Source: Entoloma clypeatum
Taxonomy: Eukaryota > Basidiomycota > Agaricomycetes > Agaricales > Entolomataceae
Assembly (NCBI GenBank): GCA_963565915.1
Contig: OY751493.1
Coordinates: forward strand, 2,046,001 to 2,110,000
Reading direction: 5' to 3'
DNA: 64,000 nt
Both the position numbers and the translations under genes were made by a program. The notes under the pieces were generated by a model. The model was given only the letters and a program-made list of their open reading frames with translations. It was not told the DNA's origin and did no database searches. Position 1 is the stretch's first letter. Each line of letters opens with the position of its first letter. Below are positions 25,412-36,063 of the stretch, piece by piece.

Positions 25412-26009
25412 CTTGGCAAACTAGCCCCAAATCATTCGATGTTAAGTACTCTTTGGGATTTTATCGTTATCATGCATTCTTGGAACATTCGCAGCTGTGT
25501 ACAAGTACTGACTTCACAATTGTACGTTATCAGATAGTCAATAGAATCGTTCTTGCGATCATCAATCATCAAGCGATAGTTAGGTGTGGTTGCCAAGGTT
25601 CACCTCCTACATCATCATCAATGATTGCTCATTCAGCCCATCCTTCCTTCACAACTCTACTGAGGGAACCAGCTGGAAACCGTCTTCTAACAGCTCCAGA
25701 CTGCCTCTGTTCTTCTTTCTATCTATCATTCTCACCTGTCGCGGGTCCGACTCAATCCTTCTGCACTGAAGTCTGGCGGCCTTCACTCCTGTAGCCTGAT
25801 TTCCAGAGTGGAGGTCAGCTATACCCGCTGGTCTGACGGGCCAGCAATTCTGCCACTGGCCAGGACCATGAAAAATGCAGCGAGTTTAAATGATGACCGC
25901 ACGGTGTGTCACTAACCTTGAATCGAACCCACTTCACACTACTAACCTTTCTTTGTTGTTGGAGATTGACTCCATCCTAGGTTGTGTTCCATTTTTCTGT
26001 ATCGGTATC
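25412..26009 (+). other. Intergenic region, LIM gene to seven-helix gene
   Basis: No gene is recognised. A small open frame at 25453-25794 has no recognisable product. The 3' part (from about 25868) may hold a first coding exon of the next gene beginning MKNAASLNDD, but its splice to the following exon needs a weak donor, so I leave it out. Confidence 0.4.
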
Positions 26010-27780
26010 ATGGCGCTTGGTTCTTTCACCGTCATTCTTGTACTAAGGCGTGTGCACCTGTGCGGACCTTTTCCACATTGCCCATGTGTTTCATTTGCAT
26101 CATTGACACACGCTGTAGTGCTGAATTATATCTCTATCTATCTTCGTTCTTTGCTTTCGTCGCGGTCATCCTAACCTTAGGGCAAGTCTTGGCGCAAGGT
26201 GTCACTGGAACACTTGACCCTAGCTTTCTTCAAGGCCTCACTATTGCCCGAGAAGTGAGCTTTGCACTTTCGGTGGGACTGAATTATCTGTTCCTCTGGC
26301 ACTTTGTTGCACAACGCCCTCCTTGTGAACAATCGCCACGAGTTTCATCCACACATCTTCACAGTGCCAGCTGGAAACAATGGGGTCGTCTTGGTTTGGT
26401 GCTGAAGTGGAGCCTGCTAGCACTCACTCTGGTCATTCCAGTCTTACAAATGGTTTGGCGGATTTCATCCTTGAGGGCACGATTTCGCATGGTTTACATC
26501 GCCGATGCAACCATCGAGATCATCGTCTCATCCTTGTTCCTTTTGAAACTTATCCTCAACGCATGTCTATCTCCTCTAACACACTGGTGGCGACGCGTAC
26601 GCCTATCTATCACACCTGCCCTTGCGTTGCTTATCAGCGTTGCTCTTGGCATTGGAAACGTCGTTGACCGTAAGCGATTCAACGTATTTTATCGATGGAA
26701 GCTTTTCTGATGGATGGTCACATAGAGATGTTTTCTGAAACGACACTTGGTCGATTCCTCCGTGCAGTCGAGTTATATACGCTCATTATTTACGGCTTGA
26801 TTACTTCCTTTTCCAGTGTCTCGTCAAACGGACGAGATCCTCAAGATCTCTTTGTCGCTGATTATCTGGTAAAAATGGCGAACGCATCACCACGAGCAGC
26901 CCTACTTGGGCAGTCCACCTCGATATCTGATGCCCGAACGAATTGGCCATCCCGCGTGTCGACTCTGTCATGGATTCTCCCTAGCGATGTTCAACCCATG
27001 ACTGCCAAGCAGGATATAGAGTTTGGTTTACCCTCCGATACCCGGCAGACGAGTGTGCAAATATCAAATTCGGGCCCAAATGTCCGTTCAAGGCAGCTTG
27101 CACCCGAAGCTACCTTCCGCACACTGCCCGGTGTTTTCTTGCCAAACGAGATGCAAGAAAACCTCCTGGAAGCCCGTCCACTCACTGACGCCTCAATATA
27201 CTCCTACTATGCGATGGAAAGCAATTCACCTACTTCCTACCGCCTGCCACAAGCCCCCGCCAATCAAAATGGGACCAGCTCGCCCGTCTACGGACTAAAC
27301 GGTATAGAGCGCGGGAACATTGAGCCTTTGAGCAGGAACTCTCGCACAAAAGACCTCTACGGTCGACAGGGTGAGATCAATTTCCCGAGGCGCTTTCCTT
27401 CCAAGTCAGCCGGAAAATTCAATGGAAGAGCAGTGCCAGCGTCTCTTCCATCCAGCACATCCCGACACTCGAACCCGCTTTCAGCAACCCCCTCTCTTGG
27501 ACACAAACACGAGTCAGAATCCAGTCGCAGTGACTTTTCGCTGAGCAATTTTCCAGAACCTCCAATGATATCCGTCGGTGATTTTGGAAAAAATGCGAAA
27601 CCTATGGAAAGAACAACCCGCCGGCGATCCCTCTCCATTCAGCTGCCTATCATTTCTGCGTTTCGAGCATCCGACAGTGAATTATCATCGTTACCCGTCT
27701 CCCCGGGCAGACTGAGGGCATATATGGAGTTTGGGTCAGCAGGGACGCAATACGATGTGACATCTTTCATCGGAGGTTAG
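26010..27780 (+). CDS. Orphan seven-helix membrane protein with long Ser-rich tail
   Basis: I do not recognise the family. After splicing (an intron at about 26068-26126 joins VLRRVHL to AELYLYLSSF, another at about 26670-26727 joins GIGNVVD to MFSETTLG) seven hydrophobic segments can be counted. They are around IGIMALGSFTVILVL, LSSFFAFVAVILTLG, FALSVGLNYLFLWHF, LKWSLLALTLVIPVLQ, IEIIVSSLFLLKLILN, TPALALLISVALGIG and LYTLIIYGLITSF. About 300 residues of polar, Ser/Pro-rich sequence follow, with a basic patch TTRRRRSLSIQ-like near 27615. Seven helices plus a long tail is the topology of a G-protein-coupled receptor, but no family motif is seen. The N-terminus is uncertain; extra upstream residues (CVPFFCIG) may belong to it. 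Confidence 0.65.
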
Positions 27781-28089
27781 TAAACCCATGATACTCCGTC
27801 CTTGCTGAATCATATTCCTCTGTAGGATTGACGTTGCCTTCCAGTAGAGACCCTTTTTCTGGCAGGATGACAGTGTCTAGCCATGTTGATTAGGAGGGGA
27901 ACCGAGTGCAGTGAAGCAGGACTATGTACCACTAATGCTACGACCATTCTTATCCTCGGGTGGTAATATGTACTCTACTGCTCGTTTTCTCATCGACTTG
28001 AGGACGGAATGTCTCGCCTCACGAGTACTTGATAGATCGCACATTTGCAGCGAGCAATGACGTGACAGGCTCTTCTGTTGCCTGCCACC
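27781..28089 (+). other. Intergenic region and promoter of the J-domain gene
   Basis: No gene seen. The sequence ACGTGAC, shared with other promoters in this window, lies at 28060-28066, 24 bases before the ATG at 28090. Codons upstream of that ATG are open but lack another ATG. Confidence 0.4.
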
Positions 28090-28886
28090 ATGTCCAAGTT
28101 TCCGGACTATTATCAGCTGCTCGGCATCTCTCCGACTGCTACCCATGATGAAATTCGTCAAGCATACAAGAAAGAATCACTCAAGACACATCCAGACAGG
28201 CTGTCCAACGCTAGTGCCGCTGAGAAGCAGCGTGCTACAGAAAGGTTTCAGGTGCGATGTCCCGCCGTAGTTTGTGGTTTGGATTAACTTGAACAATACG
28301 TAGGCGGTAGCAGATGCATACTATGTCCTATCGGATCGTCAGCGTCGAACAGAATACGACGCCCTATACAAATCACGGTCATCCTCGGATCGCACTAATG
28401 AACCTAGTTCATCGTCAAGTTTCTTCTCCCAATTTGCTGGATTTTTCCGAGGTGCCAGTGGGGCAGCCGAGCATGAAGGAGGGCGACCAGATGCGGAAGG
28501 CGTATTCGCGGACGTGTTTGATGAGGTATATTTTTTACTGCACACCGAGACTAATATACTGAACATTCACCACAACAAGTTACTTCGTCCAGAAGTTGAG
28601 CGACATGCACCTTGGTGGAGTTATCTCGGGGCAGTATGCGGAGGTGGAGTAGGCTTCATCGTAGCAAATTTGCCTGGGTTAATGCTTGGTGCCTACGCTG
28701 GGAACCGTTTGGGAGCGGTAAGAGATGCTAAAGGCAAGAGTGTAGCTGCGGTCTTCAACGAGCTTGGTGGAAATCAAAAAGCAGAGGTGATTCTGTTCCA
28801 AACAGTGGCACTATACGAGACTAACAGGTCTCTTCCGTGAGATATTGCGTGCTTTGGCACTGAAAGTACTTGGATCCGCTTTATGA
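28090..28886 (+). CDS. J-domain (DnaJ/Hsp40) co-chaperone with glycine-zipper-like C-terminus
   Basis: The N-terminal J domain starts [20 protein letters not shown] and carries the essential HPD tripeptide in KTHPDRLSN; it would stimulate an Hsp70 ATPase. An intron after ERFQ joins to [20 protein letters not shown] Ser-rich linker and a [11 protein letters not shown] segment follow, then a hydrophobic Gly-rich stretch ([37 protein letters not shown]) that could associate with membrane. The last exon after an intron at about 28778-28832 reads [14 protein letters not shown] and stops at TGA 28884-28886. There is no zinc-finger or substrate domain of class I/II DnaJ, so this is a class III J protein. 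The client is unknown. Confidence 0.82.
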
Positions 28887-29706
28887 AAATCGGCGCTGAG
28901 GCCAACCAATCTTCCTTCCTCCAGTGTGAATTCATTGGAAACTAACCCAAGCAGATCAACTTGCTAGTTTATTAAAACCATGCATCCCAACAGTCTCCAG
29001 TGTTAGATAACTTAATGTCCCCTGAATTTCTCAGCGCCACGTCCCCTTCCCAATCATGGGAAGCTCTGTCCTGCCCTTGTCTTATGGTAAATCTGGACTA
29101 CAGAGCACGATGTCCAAAAGAACAGATGGCCCCCGCCCCTCACATCACTCCCAAACGCCCGTTTATTGACTAATACTGTTAGCATGTTGGTTAACACCAT
29201 TCAGGGGACAAATATATGAATTCGAAGGGGAATGTAGCTATGATCTGTAAAGCAGCCCGTGGTGAGACCCTCACGGCGAGAGTTGCCTACAGGGTGAGGC
29301 TTTGCAACAGACCTGCGAAGTGGAAAGCGGACAGTGCTGATTAGCACCAAAAAGGGCAGAACATGATTTTCGGTATGTTTTACGAATCATTGACAAGTAG
29401 ATGTCTCATAGTGCCCTAGAAGCAATCGAGAACCCGTTGAAGTACAACAGAAAACCAGCCTTGCCTTCTGATTTGAAATATCCTTGGAACATTAATTGGA
29501 ACATTAATCAAGGACTGACTTGTAGGCATTCTCGATCCAAGATACCTTTGGGTTCGTGCGAGGCTCGTGTCCAGGAGATATCTATTGTTCTGATTCAATT
29601 TCGAGGGAAGTTCCAGCAGGAAAACCTTACCAGGTTGAGCAATACATTGCCCACTCCACTAAGTATTTGATGCAGGGTATTGAAGTAACGTACAGTCTTA
29701 GGAGTC
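28887..29706 (+). other. Intergenic region between convergent genes
   Basis: The 820 bases hold no gene I can support. A frame at 29401-29670 has no recognisable product. A weak inverted repeat (CCTCAC ... GTGAGG) lies around 29266-29299, and a tandem repeat at 29486-29509 is listed separately. It lies between two converging stop codons, so both 3' untranslated regions are probably here. Confidence 0.4.
29486..29509. repeat. 12-base tandem duplication
   Basis: GGAACATTAATT is followed directly by GGAACATTAATC, matching at 11 of 12 positions. It sits in non-coding sequence and looks like a local slippage duplication. Confidence 0.7.
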
Positions 29707-32360
29707 TTAGCACTCATCGAGTACCGCAATTCGGAGCATAGACTCATAGTCCAGGGTGACGAAAGTATGAAGTCGGCTTTGACGGGTAAGATATATAAAA
29801 AGGGGGTTGCCCTCGTACTCACAGCACAGAGAGGCGGCATGAAGAATCCTCGCCAGCGCTAAACATATTATGGGGCATGCAAGCAATGCCAAAGCTTCGT
29901 CTTCCTCAGGAAGTCTGCGACCAAGAATTAGAAGGAGAACGTCCCGCAGATAACTCCAAGCCTCGGCATGACGTAAAGGATCACTGGTTCTTTCCGTCTT
30001 CATGAGGTAGTGAGCAAAGGCAGCTGGAAGAGGGAATTGAACGTCGTGTGTGGACTCGAATTCGGAGAACCTACATGCTACTATGAAAATATTAGATGGA
30101 GGCCCCGACTGCATGGCTAGGTCATGCACGAAGCTATCACCCACAAACTCGGCGACCTCAATAACGGGAGACCTCTCCATAACTGAGAGCGTTGTCAAGA
30201 GGGCGTCGCTCATCATGGACGAAGAGCACCGATCGAAGCGACGTCGTTGCAGAAGATTGATGACAATTATAAGGAATGATGATACAGTGTCGTGCGCGAC
30301 GAATTCTTCCGCTTCACTATACCATATTATAGATAGAAAATCAAGGGTGCATTTTGTAGAACGAGACGCAAGTGTAGTGCTCCAGGCATCTGCGAAGGAC
30401 GATCCTCGGCAGATTTGTCTCGGCAAGGCCAAAGATATGTCATGCAATATACACAAATGGTGAGAGAAAGCGCACCTCCCAAGATCGACAATACCTAAAG
30501 GAACTTCTGTGTCTCCAAGACCTCCTGGTAACGGTATGCACTTACCTTGCTCCAACTTTGATTCATGTTGGAGGTTAGAGTTTGGCAGCAGGCCACAGAA
30601 TATCTGACGTAGTTTCGGAGGTGCAACGAGTGTCAAACACTCCAATATAAGCTCCTTGACTGGAATAGTTGAGTAAAATCCGATATACGTGCAAAACAAA
30701 GGAGCATACTGTTTAAATCTTGCTCATTGTTGCCCAGCATGCAAAACAGACGGATCAGGCAGTGACAAAGTGCCTGAGTCTGACTCTCAGTCCGAGAATC
30801 AAAACCCTTTGAACTTGCCGTCAAGATTTGAATAGCCGTGCCACATAATTTGCGTAGAACGATAGCGAGCCAGGATAAGGCCGGTTCATCACACGAATGG
30901 CTCAGCTGTTGGAGATATGATGTTGCCTGATGTAATGCTTGCTAGATAAATGTAAGCGACATCATAAGGTTACTGGGTTTGCTATAATCACCATTGCGGC
31001 TGGGCCAAAGCTGACGTCTTTGGCTAGTAAAAGCTCGAGACGAACCTTGAAAGGTTGCGGGCACTCCGAAGTACAGAAAGGCGAATTCACATGATACAGC
31101 CATAGGATAGTCTGTCCTTGCTATAGACAACTAAAGGCTCTGAATGAATGCACAAACTCACCAAATCAGCAATGTACTCGACGTTTGCAATCCTTTGATC
31201 GTCCCAAGTTTTCCAACACCATGGCACTGTTCCTCCCCACCTGATTACAATGGTTTGCGCAAGGTCAAGGTGCTGGTAAGGCAGGATCGCCCGATTAGAG
31301 GTCCGAATGCTCCCGGTCACGATGAGCTGCACCAAAAATAACAGATGACTGAGACTGTGTGTTCTCATTGGAGATTGGTACACGTTCGTCTGAATTCTTC
31401 GCTGTGCGGTCTGACTGGCCTATGATAATCACTGTTCAGCAGAAGTACAGTTGTGATGTTGAAGCATTTGACCGAAAATAGAGATATTATAATTGCAGAG
31501 TTTGTTCGATCCTCGTCATCATATTCCAGTGTTGACGAGGTTGTGGTAAAGGTATTCTTTGTCGGGTGATTGACCCAGGAAAGGGTCACATTCATGATAA
31601 CTTCTGGTGAAACCCTAAGGAGATATTGATTTGACGATCGTAAGGGAACGATATGGGGATACTTGGGATCAAGCCAGGATTGGCAATGCAGGAGCTGAGG
31701 CCTCATGACATGAACGGCGAATAAAAGTCTCAAAGCAAGACGTATAGCGGCACGGGATTGTGTTTGGGAGGCAATTATGCTAGGCATAAACTGCCATTGA
31801 TCTCACGGCGGATGAATGTATAGTCTAGTAAAAGTAGCGATTCTGAACGCACCTGGCAATTGTGTAGCAGCTCGAACAGAATCCTCTTGTCTTTGGATGC
31901 GCATATATTCAGATCGGTGTGCCAAGATACTAGGAGAAAACCCAGCAGCAATGGTCATAGCAAGGAAGCTCAATTTCGCCAACAGAACATCCACCCAACA
32001 AACGACAGTTGATATGAGGGTGGTGTGTTTAACCGCTCGCGCGGCTAAATTTCTCGAAATTTTCCTATGATCAAAGAGTACGGACAAAAAAGCAGGGTCC
32101 ACTTTTACAGGATTAGACAGTTGGCCATTGATATAACGTCCTGACGCACCGAGGAGAGGAAAGTAAGATAGGGCTCTGTCTTTATCGTCTGGCTTGAGAG
32201 GCACCTGGCAAGCCACATCGAGGAATTGGATGATGGCGCTCGACGCTCTGAGGACATCGCTGTGAAGGGTGGTATCCTGGAAAAAGGGTCAGATTGGGGG
32301 GTCTGGGGGAAGGAGAGGGGACTGACTGACTTTCTGAATCGCGGTTAGATCGAATTGCAT
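29707..32360 (-). CDS. Unrecognised large, mostly helical protein
   Basis: No family recognised. The proposed start is ATG at 32360 (MQFDLTAIQK), then an intron to DTTLHSDVLRASSAIIQFLD. Further exons read ARAVKHTTLISTVVCWVDVL, SRAAIRLALRLLFAVHVMRP, then SQTQALCHCLIRLFCMLGNN, LILECLTLVAPPKLRQIF, and a long exon with DFLSIIWYSEAEEFVAHD and SDALLTTLSVMERSPVIEV, ending VLDEC with TAA at 29707. The repeated pattern of amphipathic leucine-rich helices suggests an ARM/HEAT-like solenoid, but this is inference. It lies 76 bases downstream of the Pol III subunit gene on the same strand, and a CACGTG element (32417-32422) sits between them. Internal splice sites are only partly resolved. Confidence 0.6.
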
Positions 32361-32436
32361 GATCTTTTGTAACGCTAGTGGAACATCATCATTATGGTTT
32401 TGCATTGAAATGCGCACACGTGACGTCGACGGTACT

Positions 32437-33363
32437 CTAATAGAGAAATGTTGTGATGTCTGTTCCACATTCCAACCCTTCGTCGCTTTGCGAGAACACT
32501 CCCTCAAGAGCTTCCTCAGACTCGACAGTCTAGCAAGCGTCGTTCAGAGGACATCATATGCCTTGACCGAAAATTGAATACGCACCAGTGTGTCACAGAA
32601 TTTCAGGTCTTCCCAACTCTCGTCCTCTTCCACTCGAATCGCTTGCAGCATTTCCCTTCTTACAGCTGAAATTCCACCTTGGATGGGACCCGCTCCTTTG
32701 TCATCAACCTTGCGGGCAGTAAGCTGCACCTCTCGCATTTCTCCTGCTGGTTTCTTCTCTTTCTTTATGACTGACACCGGCGCTGGATCGTCAGGGTCAG
32801 GCGGCGGTCCATCGTCAGATTCAGAGTCGTCGCCTCCCCGAGACCGTTTTTGTTTGCGCGTTTGTACGTCTAAGTAGGTCAGAGTAGGCCGAAGTTGGTG
32901 TGTTTGACTGATTGGATGGAGATGAAGCAGGCCTTTAGGATGGAGATTAGATTCTGCGCTATACTTTGAGAGGAGACGGACCTTCGCGAACGATCCCCAA
33001 CATGTAAACCCCCCTTTGGTGTACCTCTTCACTTCGCATACGAACTTCACTCAGTCTAGGCTCATGCCCCTCGTTCTCATCGCCAAGTCCCTGATTCCTT
33101 TCTCGATCATCTTCGGCTTGGGCGGCACCCAGTCCTTTCGCCCGCTCAACGTTCCAAACGTCCGATCTCGAGTCAGCCGGGACATGGATCTCTAGTCGTC
33201 GTATTTGGGGTTTGATACGGGCCGTAATGTGCTTCCCACTTGCCAACGCAGACGGAGGAGCCTGAAGAGGCCGAGTCAATAGCGGAAATTGTTGGATGTG
33301 GATATTTGGTGAACGTCGGTTGGAGAAGTGGATGGGAAGCGAAGTGATGATTTCGTCGTCCAT
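32437..33363 (-). CDS. RNA polymerase III subunit RPC5 (Rpc37/POLR3E-like)
   Basis: Subunit of RNA polymerase III that forms the Rpc37-Rpc53 heterodimer, needed for termination and reinitiation at tRNA and 5S genes. MDDEIITSLPIHFSNR at the start (ATG 33363; the codon two triplets upstream is TTG) leads to IHIQQFPLLTRPLQAPPSAL and, after an intron, HPISQTHQLRPTLTYLD, which resembles the RPC5 core. Then an acidic insert (DDSESDDGPPPDPDDPAP) and EVQLTARKVDDKGAGP. A last exon spliced after LKFCDTL reads TVESEEALEGVF and ends CGTDITTFLY, matching the usual C-terminus, with TAG at 32437. Length is near 270 residues. Confidence 0.85.
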
Positions 33364-33451
33364 CGTCAAACGAGGCCTCCAGGTAGTTCAGTATATACTT
33401 ACAAGTCTTGCACCATTCGTTCAATATAAACGTGACTAAGCCGCTCTAATA
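33364..33451. promoter_or_regulatory. Shared divergent promoter, RPC5 / cyclin H
   Basis: Eighty-eight bases separate the two start codons. ACGTGAC is at 33430-33436, 15 bases before the cyclin H ATG. A TATATA-like stretch lies at about 33391-33398. Both genes serve the transcription machinery. Confidence 0.45.
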
Positions 33452-34670
33452 ATGACAACGGACCACCTGCCAACATTCGAAGGATCCACCAAGGCCCCCA
33501 TTTACGAGTCGAGCACCCAATTTCTCCATTGGAGATATTCGCCTGAACGGCTCACAAATGTCCGCGCGTCGCTTAACGCCACTGCTGTCACCGCTATTCG
33601 ACACACATTGGAAGTCGAAAAGGTGCCTGAAGTCAATCTTTGTATCGCGTTGCTCATGGCTTACCACTCTTTAGCCAGGCTCGTCGTCGATTGTGTCATT
33701 TTTGACAGACGACGAGGAAATCCTGCTGGTAAAGCTTTACATCACCAAGATCGTGCAGCTTTGTGGTCTCTTCCGTTTTTCCGAGGAAGTCGAAGCAACC
33801 GCAATCAGCTACCTCAAACGTTTTTACTTGAAGAATACCGTCATGGATTGGCATCCAAAGAATGTCATGTACGTGTTTCTCTTGCTTATTCCTGCTCAAG
33901 TTCTCATTCGTTTTTCCAGGTTAACTGCGCTATTCCTCGCGACAAAAACAACAAATAATCCAATATCACTTGAGACATATACAGCTCACATTCCGAAAAC
34001 GGCTCCTTCCGATGTCCTTGACCTTGAGTTTCTTGTGGCGCAGAGCCTGGGATTCGAATTTGCTATCTGGCATTCTCATCGGGCTCTATGGGGGATTTGT
34101 TTGGATGTTTATGTACGCTGCCCACGAATCTCGCGCGATAATTCAATGGTTGATGGTCAGATGGTGCAGAATCTCCCACATTGTCCAACGGATACTAAAC
34201 CGTTGTACGAAGCTGCCCTTAACCATATCAGAGCCTCTCGACTGACGGACGCCGAGCTGATCTATACACCTTCCCAGATTGCCTTGGCGGCCTTCTCACT
34301 CGAAGCGCCTGATCTCGCTCACCAATGGGCAAGGACAAAAATTTCATCGGAATCATCCTCTCTTTCTCTGGATAAACTTCTTAGCGTCATGCAGAACATA
34401 CAACTTCTCATTACTTCGCGCGGCCACCCGCCAGACATCGAAGCTGTCAGAGAGGTTGATCGACGCCTCAAACTCTGCAAGAACCCAGAAAAGGTTGTAG
34501 GCAGTCAAGCCTATCTCACAAAAAGGGCGGAGCAAGAAAAGAAGGCTGAAGACAAAAGACAAAAGAAAGCGGATGAGGCAAACCGAGCAATGACAGATGG
34601 CGACCCTTTCGGGACTGAGCTGGTACGACCTGGATTGGTCAATTATGAAGATGAGGATGAGGACGACTGA
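33452..34670 (+). CDS. Cyclin H-like (TFIIH kinase cyclin, Ccl1/Mcs2)
   Basis: Cyclin partner of CDK7/Kin28 in TFIIH, acting on the Pol II C-terminal domain. The N-terminus reads MTTDHLPTFEGSTKAPIYES and STQFLHWRYSPERL, typical of cyclin H. An intron from about 33623 (acceptor at 33677) joins LEVEK to PGSSSIVSFLTDDEEILLVK. Cyclin box: LYITKIVQLCGLF, FSEEVEATAISYLKRFYL, then after an intron LTALFLATKTTNNPISLETY, the second helix set. Second fold: PSDVLDLEFLVAQSLGFEFA and HRALWGICLDVY. The C-terminal tail is basic then acidic, ending NYEDEDEDD. Only 88 bases separate it from the divergent RPC5 gene. Confidence 0.87.
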
Positions 34671-35330
34671 AGACACTTGTTTTACAATCGTTGATGCATC
34701 GCAGGAGTAGTTTTTTATTGAGCCGTTTTACGAGGTGGGGTGATGAAATCTGTGAAGACGGTGTTTGTAAACTGCAGTTCAATACTTCTCAGGTAGGGGG
34801 CTCAGAGTACAGAATTCAAATACTTGATCATGTGTTGGCTTTGAGTTCATCGACGAAGCACGTGTGCGTATCCCAGCTAAACGAGTAATTAGATTGTGTA
34901 TTTATCTGGGAGGCTGTTGCACAATTGACCTGTTTTGCGATTTTTTCTTTTGCCAAAAAAACACATGAGTCTAGTAGAATCAATCCTTGCATAGAGGAAT
35001 AGAAATTCGGGCAAATCTGAAGTTGCTAATTTTTTTCTTTGTTCAACAGTGGTTGAGCAGGAACTACACAAGGTGTCTCCCTACATATTTGTCATGACTG
35101 ATCCACACTATGAGAAAATGCAGACAACTGAGTATAAGAGGGAATATCAATATTGGCTGCAATTTGACCTCCTCAAACCATAGCCATGTCTAGGCAGTAT
35201 GGGAGGCTTCGAATGAGCCGAAGCGATAATCGGGAATGGTGCGGGCGAAAATTTTGCAAGTTTGCCGACTCGAAGAATCGAAAAACCCACAAGGAAAAGG
35301 CACATCCTATTGCGGGTGTTTGTATAATTG
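34671..35330 (+). other. Intergenic region between convergent genes
   Basis: No gene recognised in 660 bases. It contains the two 3' ends, several T-rich and A-rich runs, and one CACGTG at 34859-34864 that is not near any start codon found here. Confidence 0.4.
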
Positions 35331-35948
35331 TCAAAAACCTGAATGGGGGACAGATATGAACTCTGGTGACAAGTGAAAGCCTGAAAGCCTACAGCAGTCA
35401 CAATCAAATGGACACAACGCTGAATCTGATCCAAATGAACATAAAACGCAGGAAGGGATGATATTTGACCTGCTCACCACCACCTCCGCTAAGTAAACCA
35501 AGCTCTTCTTCCTTGTAGATATTCCACCCTTCCTGTGTTTTTTTGCCTGCAGATGATGTTACCTTACTAACAGAGACAGAAAACGGGACAATAAAAGGGA
35601 CGATAGGAAAAGACACAAACGCTGGCCTAGCCCTCGAGAGTCTGTAAACTTGTTTGCACCATCAACGTCCTTGGTTGAAATCGTCGGCACTTTCGGTCGG
35701 GAGCATTCAGCAGACTTGCCGGGCCCAAAGTGCTCCGCACTGGTTGCGGAAGGATCGATGACGGTTTCGGGCATGGGACGGGTTTTCCTTGGATTTGGCA
35801 AATCATCCAACGACTCAGGCTCGCGCTTGCGTTTGTGATTTTTGCTCCTCCTCTTCTTTTTTTCGCAATTGGGCACGGAAAGGATAGCGTCGAATTCTTT
35901 GGATTTGTTCAGGAAGTTGGAAGAGAAAATATCGTCGATCTCTGACAT
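35331..35948 (-). CDS. DUF1764 family protein
   Basis: Small lysine-rich conserved eukaryotic protein of unknown function. The start MSEIDDIFSSNFLNKSKEF is followed by a basic block (CEKKKRRSKNHKRKREPES). The family core is rebuilt across an intron at about 35556-35629: FTDSRGLGQRKKTQEGWNIYK, then EEELGLLSGGGG. A second intron (about 35419-35471) leads to the signature CPFDCDCC. Family members usually stop right after this motif; here the frame continues about 15 residues (RLSGFHLSPEF...) to TGA at 35331, unless one more intron removes it. The basic region suggests a nuclear or nucleolar protein. Function unknown. Confidence 0.8.
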
Positions 35949-36063
35949 GGATATTCTTTTCAAAAAGAGAAAAAGAGTCACGCATGGCTAATAAAGTGAC
36001 AGGCAAGTCACACGATACTGGATTCAAAAATCAAGGCCATTAGTAGGTTCTCCTCATCGCAGC
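35949..36063. promoter_or_regulatory. Divergent promoter, DUF1764 / SWI1
   Basis: The 115 bases between the two proposed start codons. No strong element is recognised. A direct/inverted GTCAC-type pair occurs (AGTCACG near 35978, GTGACAGGCAAGTCAC at 35996-36011, partly self-complementary). Confidence 0.35.

Noticed and set aside
29260..29300. Possible structured RNA with CCTCAC/GTGAGG stem
   Set aside because: Six base pairs only, no match to a tRNA, snRNA or snoRNA box that I can see.
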